Of a DNA stretch of 36,108 bases, positions 9,086 to 17,964 are shown piece after piece. Every line of letters begins with the position of its first letter. Position 1 is the first letter of the stretch. This stretch comes from Candidatus Dorea gallistercoris (lineage in GTDB: Bacteria > Bacillota > Clostridia > Lachnospirales > Lachnospiraceae). The stretch is taken from NCBI GenBank assembly GCA_019114065.1, contig DXGF01000141.1:1-36108 (forward strand). The letters run 5' to 3'. The translations under genes and the position numbers were made by a program. The notes under the pieces were generated by a model, which was given only the letters and a program-made list of their open reading frames with translations, was not told the origin of the DNA and ran no database searches.

Positions 9086-10289
9086 GCCGCTCCTCCTTCT
9101 TCTCCAGGACCTCCGCCCGGATCCTTCCGTCGGTCACATAGATCTCCAGGACTTCCCCTATCTGGGTCTGTCCGATACTTTTCACGGCTCTGCCGTCTTC
9201 TCCCGCCACATAAGCGTACCCCTGGCTTAACTTCTCCAGCGGGGATAAGGCCCGCATCTTCTCCAGATACAGCTCCATCCGGTGCCGACTCCCAAGAAGG
9301 CTCTGCCTCATCCCGGCCCGCAGCCGATCCTCCAGGTCCGCCAGCCGCTGACGGTCCTCCCGGATCTTTGTACCAGGATGCAGATATTCCAGACGGACAG
9401 ATACGGATCTAAGCCGGGTCCGCCACAGTTCCAGCCTCTGACGAAGGATCTGTCCCATCCTTCGTTCCAGTTCCCGCATCCGCTCCTGGGTCTGATAGAG
9501 GTCATATACCGCCAGCTCCGCAGCCGCGGAGGGTGTGGGCGCCCTTAAGTCCGCCACGAAATCCGCGATCGTAGTGTCTGTCTCATGCCCCACCGCCGAG
9601 ATCACCGGCGTCTGACAGTGAAAGATCGCTCTTGCCACTTCTTCCTCATTAAAGGCCCACAGATCTTCCATAGATCCGCCGCCTCTGCCCACGATGATAA
9701 TATCAACACCAGCCTTATCCAGCGTCTCGATTCCCCGGACAATGCTTTCTTTGGCGCCTTCTCCCTGCACTCTGGCCGGATATAAGATCAACTGCGCGTA
9801 AGGGTTCCTGCGCCTGGAAATGTTCATGATATCCCGGACCGCGGCTCCGGTGGGCGCTGTCACCACGCCGATCCGGGAGGCGTAAGCCGGGATCTCTTTC
9901 TTGTATTCCGGCGCGAACATCCCCATCTCTTCCAGTTCCCGCTTCAACGCCTGAAAACGCTCGTAGAGCGCACCTTCTCCATCCAGACGGATCTCTCTGG
10001 CATAGAGCTGGTAGGAACCGCTTCTTTCGTAGACATTCACGCTGCCAAACACGATCACCTGCTGCCCTTCTTCCATACGAAAAGAGAGCCCGCCTCGCTG
10101 CCCGGCAAACATGACGCAGGCAATCGTTCCAGACTCATCTTTCAGTGAGAAATATATGTGACCTGAGGTGTGGTATTTACAGTTGGACACCTCGCCTTTG
10201 ACATAGATGCGGGCAAGCATATAATCCTGGGTGAACATATTCTTGATATAAGCATTGACCTGCTTTACCGTATAAACATTCTGTGCCAT
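9078..10289 (-). CDS. xseA: Exodeoxyribonuclease VII large subunit
   Basis: OB-fold (YVKGEVSNCKYHTSGHIYFSLKDE) and catalytic core (GRGGGSMEDLWAFNEEEVARAI, PVISAVGHETDTTIADFVADLRAPTPSAAAE). Start set to MAQNVYTVKQ. Confidence 0.96.
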   Translation of the reverse strand: MAQNVYTVKQVNAYIKNMFTQDYMLARIYVKGEVSNCKYHTSGHIYFSLKDESGTIACVMFAGQRGGLSFRMEEGQQVIVFGSVNVYERSGSYQLYAREIRLDGEGALYERFQALKRELEEMGMFAPEYKKEIPAYASRIGVVTAPTGAAVRDIMNISRRRNPYAQLILYPARVQGEGAKESIVRGIETLDKAGVDIIIVGRGGGSMEDLWAFNEEEVARAIFHCQTPVISAVGHETDTTIADFVADLRAPTPSAAAELAVYDLYQTQERMRELERRMGQILRQRLELWRTRLRSVSVRLEYLHPGTKIREDRQRLADLEDRLRAGMRQSLLGSRHRMELYLEKMRALSPLEKLSQGYAYVAGEDGRAVKSIGQTQIGEVLEIYVTDGRIRAEVLEKKEERHG

Positions 10290-10304
10290 GGTCCACTCCA
10301 AACT

Positions 10305-10703
10305 TTACTCGGCCAGCTTTGCCAGCACTCCGTTGACAAATGAAGGCCCTTCAGATCCGCTGTATTTTTTCGCCAGCTCCACAGCCTCGTCGATAGCCAC
10401 TCCCACCGGCACATCTTCATCCCACTTCATCTCATAGACCGCCAGCCTTAAGATGGTAAGATCCACCTTGTTCATGCGGCTGGTCTTCCATCCCTTTGTG
10501 TGGGAATTGATCAGGGCATCGATCTCTTCCGTCTTCTGGGCGATCTTCTCCGCCTTCCTCTGGATGTATTCCAAGTCCTTTTCTCTGGCATCTTCAAGCT
10601 GCGCGAAATAAAACTTCATCTGATCGGACATCTCTGTCTCTTCGTTGAATTCCAGTCCGAATACCATCTTGAAGATATGCTCTCTTTGCTCTGTCCTCTT
10701 CAC
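10305..10703 (-). CDS. nusB: Transcription antitermination factor NusB
   Basis: 132 aa; RMNKVDLTILRLAVYEMKWDEDVPVGVAIDEAVELAKKYSGSEGPSFVNGVLAKL. Confidence 0.95.
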   Translation of the reverse strand: MKRTEQREHIFKMVFGLEFNEETEMSDQMKFYFAQLEDAREKDLEYIQRKAEKIAQKTEEIDALINSHTKGWKTSRMNKVDLTILRLAVYEMKWDEDVPVGVAIDEAVELAKKYSGSEGPSFVNGVLAKLAE

Positions 10704-11087
10704 TTACCCTTCCTCCGGCACTTCTACTCCGGCTACACGGATATTCACATCCGCCACCTCAAGGCCTGTCATATTCTCGATGGCCGCCTTCACCTTCTCC
10801 TGCACCTGAGCGGTGATCTCCTTGATCTGGTAGCCATACTTCAGGTTCAGAGCCAAAGATACGGTCACGATCCCTTCCAACACATCCACTTTGACCCCTT
10901 TGGACAGAGACTTCATTCCCAGCTTGCTGATCAGTTCCCTGGTGGCGTTGCCTGCCATGGAAGCCACTCCTTCCACTTCCATCGCCGCCAGCCCTGCGAT
11001 GATCGCCACTACTTCGTCCGCGATCTTCACCTCTCCCAGATTCTCATCGTTTTTTATGGTATATGCGTTTCTCTCTTCTTTTCCCAT
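10704..11087 (-). CDS. Asp23/Gls24 family envelope stress response protein (YqhY-like)
   Basis: 127 aa; GEVKIADEVVAIIAGLAAMEVEGVASMAG ... GVKVDVLEGIVTVSLALNLKYG; conserved position upstream of nusB; AGGAGG RBS. Confidence 0.92.
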   Translation of the reverse strand: MGKEERNAYTIKNDENLGEVKIADEVVAIIAGLAAMEVEGVASMAGNATRELISKLGMKSLSKGVKVDVLEGIVTVSLALNLKYGYQIKEITAQVQEKVKAAIENMTGLEVADVNIRVAGVEVPEEG

Positions 11088-11123
11088 TGCAGCAACCTCC
11101 TGTCTGGTTTTACACTTCTTATG

Positions 11124-11152
11124 ATTATATCAAATTTAACCTGTGTTTACAA
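11124..11152 (-). promoter_or_regulatory. Candidate sigma-A promoter of the Asp23-nusB-xseAB-ispA-dxs operon
   Basis: Minus strand TTGTAA-N17-TATAAT with extended -10 TGA (TTTGATATAAT). Confidence 0.65.
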
Positions 11153-11164
11153 GAGCGCCGGGGC

Positions 11165-12766
11165 CTATCTGCCGAATTCTTCCAGGATCAGTCCCTCATT
11201 TCTCTCCTGAGTCATACGGATGCTCCACTCATTGATAAACAGAAGGAGCGGGCGGCCCTTCAAATCTTTTATCTTCTTCATATCGGAAGTGCCGGAGAGC
11301 TTGTCCATGTCGATCTCCTCATTTCCGATCCACCGGATATACTCATAGGGAAGACTGTCCATGTAGATCTCCACCTTGTATTCGTTTTCCAGCCGGTATT
11401 TCAGCACGTCAAACTGGAGTACGCCCACCACCCCTACGATGATCTCTTCCATACCGGTATTATACTCCTGGAAGATCTGGATGGCGCCCTCCTGGGCGAT
11501 CTGGCTGATTCCCTTGATGAACTGCTTCCGCTTCATAGTGTCCACCTGGCGGACCCGGGCGAAATGTTCCGGCGCGAAGGTGGGGATCCCCTCGTAGGCA
11601 AACCGGTCCCCGGAGGCGGTCAGCGTATCTCCGATGGAGAAGATCCCCGGATCAAACACGCCGATGATGTCTCCCGCGCAGGCCTGCTCCACCATCTTGC
11701 GCTCGCTGGCCATCAGCTGCTGGGGCTGGGAGAGGCGCACCTTCTTCCCGCCCTGCATATGCCACACATCCATGCCTGCCTCAAACTCCCCGGAACAGAT
11801 CCGCATGAACGCGATCCGGTCTCGGTGGGCCTTGTTCATGTTGGCCTGGATCTTAAAGACAAAGGCTGAGAAATCCGGCTCCACCATGGGATCGATCAGC
11901 CCCTTGTCCGACATCCTGGGAAGGGGCGGCGTGGTCATTTTCAGAAAATGTTCCAGGAAGGTCTCCACTCCAAAGTTGGTCAAGGCAGACCCGAAAAATA
12001 CCGGCGACAGTTCTCCCCTGCTCACCAGTTCCTGGTCAAAAGCCGCTCCCGCCCCGTCCTGCAGCTCGATCTCTTCTTCCAGCTGGACTCTCTGGGAGTC
12101 GGTGATCAGCCAGGAGATCTCCGGGTCCCCGATATCTACCTTCTTGACTCCCCCCTGGATGGTGCCTTTCCGGGTATCTGAGAAGATCTCCACCTTCTTC
12201 GTCTCCCGGTCGTAGACGCCCCGGAATTCCTTGCCGGAGCCAATGGGCCAGTTGATGGGGCAGGTGGCGATCCCAAGCTCCGTCTCAATATCATCCAGGA
12301 GCTCAAAAGTATCCATAGCCTCCCGGTCCATCTTGTTGATGAATGTAAAAATAGGAATATGACGCATGGTACATACTTTGAACAGCTTGCGGGTCTGGGC
12401 TTCCACACCCTTGGAAGCGTCAATGACCATCACAGCCGAGTCCGCCGCCATCAGGGTCCGGTAGGTATCCTCCGAGAAATCCTGGTGTCCCGGCGTGTCC
12501 AGGATATTGATACAGTATCCTTCATAGTTGAACTGGAGCACCGAGGAAGTCACCGAGATCCCCCGCTCCTTCTCGATCTCCATCCAGTCGGAGACCGCGT
12601 GTCTGGCGGTGGCCTTGCCCTTCACGCTTCCAGCCTGGTTGATGGCTCCGCCGTACAGCAGGAACTTCTCTGTCAACGTGGTCTTCCCCGCGTCAGGGTG
12701 GGAAATGATGGCAAAGGTCCTGCGCTTCTCAATCTGTTTTTTCAATTCACTTTTTATCTGATCCAT
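11165..12766 (-). CDS. prfC: Peptide chain release factor 3 (RF3 GTPase)
   Basis: RRTFAIISHPDAGKTTLTEKFLLYGGAINQAGSVKG, DWMEIEKERGISVTSSVLQF, DTPGHQDFSEDTYRTL; RF3-type domain order. Start set to MDQIKSE (RBS AGGAG). Confidence 0.95.
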   Translation of the reverse strand: MDQIKSELKKQIEKRRTFAIISHPDAGKTTLTEKFLLYGGAINQAGSVKGKATARHAVSDWMEIEKERGISVTSSVLQFNYEGYCINILDTPGHQDFSEDTYRTLMAADSAVMVIDASKGVEAQTRKLFKVCTMRHIPIFTFINKMDREAMDTFELLDDIETELGIATCPINWPIGSGKEFRGVYDRETKKVEIFSDTRKGTIQGGVKKVDIGDPEISWLITDSQRVQLEEEIELQDGAGAAFDQELVSRGELSPVFFGSALTNFGVETFLEHFLKMTTPPLPRMSDKGLIDPMVEPDFSAFVFKIQANMNKAHRDRIAFMRICSGEFEAGMDVWHMQGGKKVRLSQPQQLMASERKMVEQACAGDIIGVFDPGIFSIGDTLTASGDRFAYEGIPTFAPEHFARVRQVDTMKRKQFIKGISQIAQEGAIQIFQEYNTGMEEIIVGVVGVLQFDVLKYRLENEYKVEIYMDSLPYEYIRWIGNEEIDMDKLSGTSDMKKIKDLKGRPLLLFINEWSIRMTQERNEGLILEEFGR

Positions 12767-12814
12767 GGCCTGCACTCCTAAATCTATTATAGCCTCTCTA
12801 AACGCACTTTAAAC

Positions 12815-12843
12815 AGTATAGCATAAGGAGGAGCGCAACTCAA
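12815..12843 (-). promoter_or_regulatory. Candidate sigma-A promoter of prfC
   Basis: Minus strand TTGAGT-N17-TATACT with extended -10 TGC (TATGCTATACT). Confidence 0.65.
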
Positions 12844-12844
12844 G

Positions 12845-12874
12845 CAAAAGGAGATGGCGATCTGCCACCTCCTT
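12845..12874 (-). terminator. Rho-independent terminator after spoIIIAH
   Basis: Minus strand AAGGAGGTGGC-AGATC-GCCATCTCCTT followed by TTGC; one G.U pair in the stem. Confidence 0.65.
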
Positions 12875-12895
12875 CTTTGATCTTTGTCTGCCACT

Positions 12896-13561
12896 CTATT
12901 CTGATGCCGCCTGCCCTTCCGCGTATACCGGCGTGATCACGATATTCTGAGCGGCCACACCGGTCTTGCGGGTCACGATATCCTCGATCTGCGCCCGGTT
13001 GGCATCACTTAATTCCGCCGCGTTCACCACCACATCCGCGGAATCATCGGTCAGGCTGACCACCGCCTCGCTGAACCCCTTGGATGCCAGCAGCGTCTCT
13101 GCCGCGGCCTCCTTCTCCGCGATTTCAGTCATAGCCACCATCTGGCTGACGGCTTCCTGCTTCTGATCATCACTGAGATTTTCATTGTTGATGATCTCCA
13201 GCAGAGACTCTTTGTTCTGCGCCCGGATCTGTTCCCTTGTCACCTTTGCCTCTGCCACCACACCGCTGGCCTCTCCGCTGGTAAGTACCGCCTCACCCGG
13301 AGTCCCCTCCACACTTCCGTCCTCCGCCTCAGAATCCTGGCTCTCGATATCCTGGGAAGAGCTGGCAAGATCCTCCTCTGAGATATCCAGAAGCTCCTGG
13401 CTGGCAAGATCCGCGTTTGCCTCCGCGGCGCCATCCCCATCGGAGAACAGCCGCCCTGAGTAATTCAGATAGCCTGCCGCCGCGATCATGACCGCCAATA
13501 CCGCGATGATGACCTGATTTTTTTTAAAGATTCGCTTCACTGTCTCTTTCCCTCCTGGCAA
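12896..13561 (-). CDS. spoIIIAH: Stage III sporulation protein AH
   Basis: Single N-terminal TM followed by an acidic linker and a C-terminal domain (LLEIINNENLSDDQKQEAVSQMVAMTEIAEKEAAAETLLASKGFSEAVVSLTDDSADVVVNA); last gene of the spoIIIA operon. Confidence 0.92.
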   Translation of the reverse strand: MPGGKETVKRIFKKNQVIIAVLAVMIAAAGYLNYSGRLFSDGDGAAEANADLASQELLDISEEDLASSSQDIESQDSEAEDGSVEGTPGEAVLTSGEASGVVAEAKVTREQIRAQNKESLLEIINNENLSDDQKQEAVSQMVAMTEIAEKEAAAETLLASKGFSEAVVSLTDDSADVVVNAAELSDANRAQIEDIVTRKTGVAAQNIVITPVYAEGQAASE

Positions 13562-13566
13562 TAGAT

Positions 13567-14166
13567 TTAATTCTTCTTCATTATCCTAATCTTATGCGTG
13601 TCTATCCCAAATAATGCTTGGACCGCTTCTGTAATATTCCTGGCCACCACCGAATTATCTCCTCCCTGAGCCAGTACCACCACCCCTTCCACCTGGGGAG
13701 TGATCTCTTTGCTCACATAGGGCTTCTGGCCCTCTGTATCATTCCCTGTGTAGACAGAGGCTTCTGTACTCGTAGAATTGCGAGTGGTCCGGGTCCCTCC
13801 CTGACTGTCGCTCTCGGTCACCGTCTCTTCCCCGGCCTCCACATCCTTCTCCACTACCTTCTCCGCAGAGGATGCCAGAGTGATCATGACTGTCACCTCC
13901 CCGGCCCCTTCCATCTGGGAGAGTACTTCAGACAGATGTTCTTCCAGATAGCGGGTATAATCACCTTCCGCTGTGGTCCCTGCTGTATCCGTCTCTGTCT
14001 GCCGCTCCCCCGTCCCCTGGTCCTCGGTCTGCCGATCCTTCGTGGGTATGGCGATGACCAGCAGCAGGACGCCTGCCAGAAAAAGGATCAGGATCTGGTC
14101 CTTCTTCCATTTTCCAAAATGCAGTTTTTCCAGCAGTCCATGGATATTTTTCTTCTTATTTTCCAA
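13567..14166 (-). CDS. spoIIIAG: Stage III sporulation protein AG
   Basis: LFLAGVLLLVIAI TM, then YLEEHLSEVLSQMEGAGEVTVMITLASSAEKVVEKD ... PQVEGVVVLAQGGDNSVVARNITEAVQALFGIDTHKIRIMK. TTG start at 14166 chosen for the GGAGG RBS (GGAGGAAATCCGGATTG). Confidence 0.92.
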   Translation of the reverse strand: MENKKKNIHGLLEKLHFGKWKKDQILILFLAGVLLLVIAIPTKDRQTEDQGTGERQTETDTAGTTAEGDYTRYLEEHLSEVLSQMEGAGEVTVMITLASSAEKVVEKDVEAGEETVTESDSQGGTRTTRNSTSTEASVYTGNDTEGQKPYVSKEITPQVEGVVVLAQGGDNSVVARNITEAVQALFGIDTHKIRIMKKN

Positions 14167-14509
14167 TCCGGATTTCCTCCACTTCCACCAGCTTTTCCTC
14201 CTCTTCTCCTGTCTCTCCCTCACTGCTCTCTCCGTTCTCCATCGTCGCCGCTTCTTCCAGGAAATCAGAGGTATCCTGGATCTGCTCCAGTTCCTCCAGA
14301 TATTCCCTGCTCTGATACAGTTCTCCTATCTTTCCTTCCATCCCGAATAATTTCAGGACCGGAGACAGGAGCAGCAGGATCAATACAAGCCCGGTGAAAA
14401 AGCGGATGTACTTCTGATAGCCGGACTCCGGCACGATGTGGAGCAACGCCGTTACCAGCACCAGATAGAAGGCCACGTTCTGGATCCATTCGTAGAGATA
14501 GGCAAACAT
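14156..14509 (-). CDS. spoIIIAF: Stage III sporulation protein AF
   Basis: MFAYLYEWIQNVAFYLVLVTALLHIVPESGYQKYIRFFTGLVLILLLLSPVL; two TM helices, operon position; AGGAGG RBS. Confidence 0.9.
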   Translation of the reverse strand: MFAYLYEWIQNVAFYLVLVTALLHIVPESGYQKYIRFFTGLVLILLLLSPVLKLFGMEGKIGELYQSREYLEELEQIQDTSDFLEEAATMENGESSEGETGEEEEKLVEVEEIRIGK

Positions 14510-14578
14510 CTTCTCCACCTCCTTTCTTGCTTCCGGGAGCCGCCGTCCCCTCCCGTCTGTCTCTTCCTGAGCGCGCCC

Positions 14579-15790
14579 TCATAGATCCGTCAGGGCCGCC
14601 ACGACCACGATCGTCAGCAGAAACAGAAGCCCTGCGGTAAACACCACCCGCATCAGCAGACGGCATCCATCCCCCACACTTTCTATGCATCCGACGATCC
14701 GTTTGTCAGAGACCGGCTGGATCAGCGCCGCGGCAAGCTTATACAGGAGCACGATACAGCCGATCTGTACTAGGGGGACTACACAGAGAGCTACGCAGAT
14801 CACCGCGCCGGTCATGCCGATCCCATTTTTGATCAGCACCGCTGTCCCAAGGACAACCTCCGTCACTCCTCCGATGGCGTCTCCGATCCCCGGGATCGCC
14901 TCCGCTCCTCTGGTGATCGCGCTCTGCTTGATGGAATCAATGGCCGGGCTGATCAGCCCCTGGATCACATTTAACCCCACCACACAGGCCAAAAGGGTCT
15001 TCAGCGCCCAGGAGACGCCCAGGTTGAGCAGTCCCGCGAATTTGCTCAGATATTCTTCTTTGGAGAGAAAGTTCAGCACCCGCACCATAAAATAAATATG
15101 GATCACCGGCAGGAGAAATCCCACGATCAGAAGCTGGACCAGATAGATCAAAAACAGCACCAGGTTATAGAAGGCCACTGCTGTCACGCTCCCCTTCGCG
15201 GCCGCCACTGCCAGGAAATACACTGGGCAGAAGACTCCCATAAAGGAAGTCAGGTCCTCGATCCCCTGGCTGACCCAGTCTGTCACTGCCTGAAAGGAAT
15301 TCAGGCAGAGGGCGATCAGGAGGATGTACAGGATATAGAAGCTGACCTCCGAGATCTGACGGTTCTGGAACACGCTGGAGAAATTGGAGAAGATTGCGGC
15401 AATCAGCGCGATCAGAAGGATATGCCCCAGATTCTCCCTGCAGCTTCTCAGCGCATAGAAAAATTGGTCTGCCACCAGGCGGTTTAAAAGCTGGGCAGAC
15501 ATCTCCACATCGCCTGACAGGATCCCCATCAGAGTTTCCCGGAAGTCCAGCTTATCCTCCGGAAACAATTCCGCCAGGGAAGCATCGATCTCCCGGAAGT
15601 CAAACTGATCCAGCATCTTTTCTCCCGCGGCTTCTTCTTGCTCTTCCCCCCCTATGCTGCCCACACCGGATTCGGAAGCCTGTGCCGCAAGAACATTCCC
15701 GCACAGAGCCGCCACACAGAGCGCCAGTAAGAGCGCGGCCCTCCGGACTGCTGACAGCACTCCTCTCTTTCCCTTCCCCCGCTCCTTCAT
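14579..15790 (-). CDS. spoIIIAE: Stage III sporulation protein AE
   Basis: 403 aa polytopic membrane protein with signal peptide; TSFMGVFCPVYFLAVAAAKGSVTAVAFYNLVLFLIYLVQ; operon position. Confidence 0.93.
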   Translation of the reverse strand: MKERGKGKRGVLSAVRRAALLLALCVAALCGNVLAAQASESGVGSIGGEEQEEAAGEKMLDQFDFREIDASLAELFPEDKLDFRETLMGILSGDVEMSAQLLNRLVADQFFYALRSCRENLGHILLIALIAAIFSNFSSVFQNRQISEVSFYILYILLIALCLNSFQAVTDWVSQGIEDLTSFMGVFCPVYFLAVAAAKGSVTAVAFYNLVLFLIYLVQLLIVGFLLPVIHIYFMVRVLNFLSKEEYLSKFAGLLNLGVSWALKTLLACVVGLNVIQGLISPAIDSIKQSAITRGAEAIPGIGDAIGGVTEVVLGTAVLIKNGIGMTGAVICVALCVVPLVQIGCIVLLYKLAAALIQPVSDKRIVGCIESVGDGCRLLMRVVFTAGLLFLLTIVVVAALTDL

Positions 15791-16173
15791 GACAGGAATT
15801 CTCCGATCGTCTCCAGGAGCGCCATCAGAATCGGTATGCTGAGCACCAGGATCGTTAATTTCCCGAAGATCTCGATCTGCTGGGCAATGGTCTGGTATCC
15901 CGCATCTCTGCAGATGCTGGATGCGAATTCCGCGATATAAGTGACTCCCAGCATCTTGATCAGCGTTCCGATATAAGCGCCGTCCAGACTGATATATCCT
16001 CCTATGGTGTCTGCCGCTTCTGTGATCACCCGCAGATGTCCCAGGATACCGAAGAAGATCACCAGACTCAGTCCCGCGCTGATATAGATCCCGTATTCTG
16101 CTTTTCCTCCTTTAAACTGGACCGCCAGAAGGACCCCTGCCACTCCGATGATCCCTACCTGCACGATATCCAT
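15787..16173 (-). CDS. spoIIIAD: Stage III sporulation protein AD
   Basis: 128 aa membrane protein; YIGTLIKMLGVTYIAEFASSICRDAGYQTIAQQIEIFGKLTILVLSIPILMALLETI. Confidence 0.93.
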   Translation of the reverse strand: MDIVQVGIIGVAGVLLAVQFKGGKAEYGIYISAGLSLVIFFGILGHLRVITEAADTIGGYISLDGAYIGTLIKMLGVTYIAEFASSICRDAGYQTIAQQIEIFGKLTILVLSIPILMALLETIGEFLS

Positions 16174-16199
16174 GTTCTGCCCCCTTATCTTGATATCTC

Positions 16200-16394
16200 C
16201 TACAGTGAAAACAGACTCTGGATCGCCTCGAACAGATCATAAATATAAGGGACGATCCAGAACAGCACCAGAAGCAGCCCTGCCAGGCTTGTCAGAAACG
16301 CCTGCTCCTCTCTCCCGCTGTGTTTCAGGACCTGGCTCAACACAGAGACCAGGATCCCCACTGCCGCGATCTTAAATATCAGGTTAACACTCAT
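16200..16394 (-). CDS. spoIIIAC: Stage III sporulation protein AC
   Basis: 64 aa; VNLIFKIAAVGILVSVLSQVLKHSGREEQAFLTSLAGLLLVLFWIVPYIYDLFEAIQSLF. Confidence 0.94.
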   Translation of the reverse strand: MSVNLIFKIAAVGILVSVLSQVLKHSGREEQAFLTSLAGLLLVLFWIVPYIYDLFEAIQSLFSL

Positions 16395-16406
16395 GTACGC
16401 CTCCTC

Positions 16407-16925
16407 CTACAACAGCAGGACTGCGACAAACATACCGCTCATAACGCCCAGGCAGTGGCACAGTCTCACCTTCGTCTTCATCTCTTCCCTGGCTTCCCCG
16501 ATGGTCCCCGCAAGCTGCTCCAGATACAGGTCTATGGTGCAAAGCTGGAGTTTCAGATCCGCGCACCCCAGCTGGCTTCCAAGGGCTTTCAGCCGTTCGA
16601 TCTCTTTGGACGGCAACCGGGAGTCTCCCAGAGAGTCCTCGATACTCTCCGCCCATATCCCGGCAAACGTTCCCTTCTGCCGTTTCCCCATCTCCCGGCC
16701 AAGTCCCAGAAGCCAGCTTCTGTATGGCTCTTCCTCCTGTCTTCCAATCGCTTCAAAGATCTCTCCCAGATGAGACCTGGCGTAGCGCATCTCCCCCTGC
16801 AGGGAACAGATCAGACGCTGGAGGCGCAGCAGCTGCGTGTACTGACCGCGGATATCTCCCGCCTTCGCCGCCCCCATCAGAGAGGTGGCCCCGATCACCA
16901 GGATCGCCCCCGCGATCTTCATCAT
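16407..16925 (-). CDS. spoIIIAB: Stage III sporulation protein AB
   Basis: 172 aa; LLRLQRLICSLQGEMRYARSHLGEIFEAIG ... LCHCLGVMSGMFVAVLLL; operon position. Confidence 0.92.
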   Translation of the reverse strand: MMKIAGAILVIGATSLMGAAKAGDIRGQYTQLLRLQRLICSLQGEMRYARSHLGEIFEAIGRQEEEPYRSWLLGLGREMGKRQKGTFAGIWAESIEDSLGDSRLPSKEIERLKALGSQLGCADLKLQLCTIDLYLEQLAGTIGEAREEMKTKVRLCHCLGVMSGMFVAVLLL

Positions 16926-17863
16926 GACAGGCTCCTTTCGGAATAGAGAAGGCTGCCCCGGTCATCGTAGACTCCTTCCACCTGTCCCACATGTTCCTCT
17001 CGGCCCAGAACGATATAGCGCTCAAACCGCTTCTTCGCGATCATCTCCCCAAACAAAGGCTTTTTCTTCAGTTCCTCCATGGACTGACCGTGGACGGTCA
17101 CCAGCATCTTACAGCCACAGTGCATGGCATACTCAATAGCATGTACATCTTCCGCTGTGCCGATCTCGTCTGCGGCGATCACTTCCGGGCCCATGGAGCG
17201 GATCAGCATGATCATCCCCTCGGCCTTGGGGCAGGCATCCAGTACGTCTGTGCGCATTCCCAGATGGTTCTGTGCCACTCCCATGTAGCAGCCGCCGATC
17301 TCCGAGCGCTCATCCACCACTCCCACCGACATCCCCTTAAGATAGGGATTCCCGCCGGAGACCTGCCGGACAATATCACGCAGGAGCGTGGTCTTGCCGC
17401 AGCGGGGCGGGGATACGATCAGCGTGTGATACAGCCTTTTGTTGCCGGTGATATAAGGAAAGATTCTGTCCGCGCATCCCAGCACCTCGTGGGACATTCG
17501 GATATTGACAGAAGAGATGTATTTCAGATTCTTCACTCTCCCGTCCTCAATGATCGCCTGTCCTGTCATTCCGATTCTATGTCCTCCTTCGATCGTGATA
17601 AATCCCTGACGCATCTCCTGTTCATAGGCGTACAGGGAATAGTTGCTGACATATTCCAGCAGCTCCCGGATGTCCTCTTTTGTCACCTGGTAAGGTCTGC
17701 CCTGGCGCCGTCCAGGAATCAGTTCGCCTCCCCGGTAGATCAGCATGAGCGGCTGTCCCACCCGCAGCTTGATCTCCTGGAGGAAGGTATACTGCAGTTC
17801 CTCCTTCTGGATCAGGATGCGCACACTTCTTGGCAGTACATTTAAGATTCTCTTTTCCTGCAT
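16922..17863 (-). CDS. spoIIIAA: Stage III sporulation protein AA (AAA+ ATPase)
   Basis: LIVSPPRCGKTTLLRDIVRQVS Walker A, VGVVDERSEIGGCYMG. Start set to MQEKRILNVLP at 17863 (RBS GAGGTGG). Confidence 0.94.
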   Translation of the reverse strand: MQEKRILNVLPRSVRILIQKEELQYTFLQEIKLRVGQPLMLIYRGGELIPGRRQGRPYQVTKEDIRELLEYVSNYSLYAYEQEMRQGFITIEGGHRIGMTGQAIIEDGRVKNLKYISSVNIRMSHEVLGCADRIFPYITGNKRLYHTLIVSPPRCGKTTLLRDIVRQVSGGNPYLKGMSVGVVDERSEIGGCYMGVAQNHLGMRTDVLDACPKAEGMIMLIRSMGPEVIAADEIGTAEDVHAIEYAMHCGCKMLVTVHGQSMEELKKKPLFGEMIAKKRFERYIVLGREEHVGQVEGVYDDRGSLLYSERSLS

Positions 17864-17886
17864 CTTTGTCCACCTCTTTATACACA

Positions 17887-17914
17887 AATATATGTTGTGG
17901 GTTTTCATTTATTC
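17887..17914 (-). promoter_or_regulatory. Candidate sigma-E-type promoter of the spoIIIA operon
   Basis: Minus strand GAATAAA-N13-CATATATT, close to sigma-E -35/-10 elements, about 24 nt upstream of the spoIIIAA ATG. Confidence 0.5.
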
Positions 17915-17930
17915 CTGAATATGTTACAAT
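17902..17930 (+). promoter_or_regulatory. Candidate sigma-A promoter of the metallophosphoesterase gene
   Basis: TTTTCA-N17-TACAAT with extended -10 TGT (TATGTTACAAT). Confidence 0.55.
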
Positions 17931-17964
17931 CCGGGTAATTGGTTTTTGTCTAAGGAGGTTCGTC

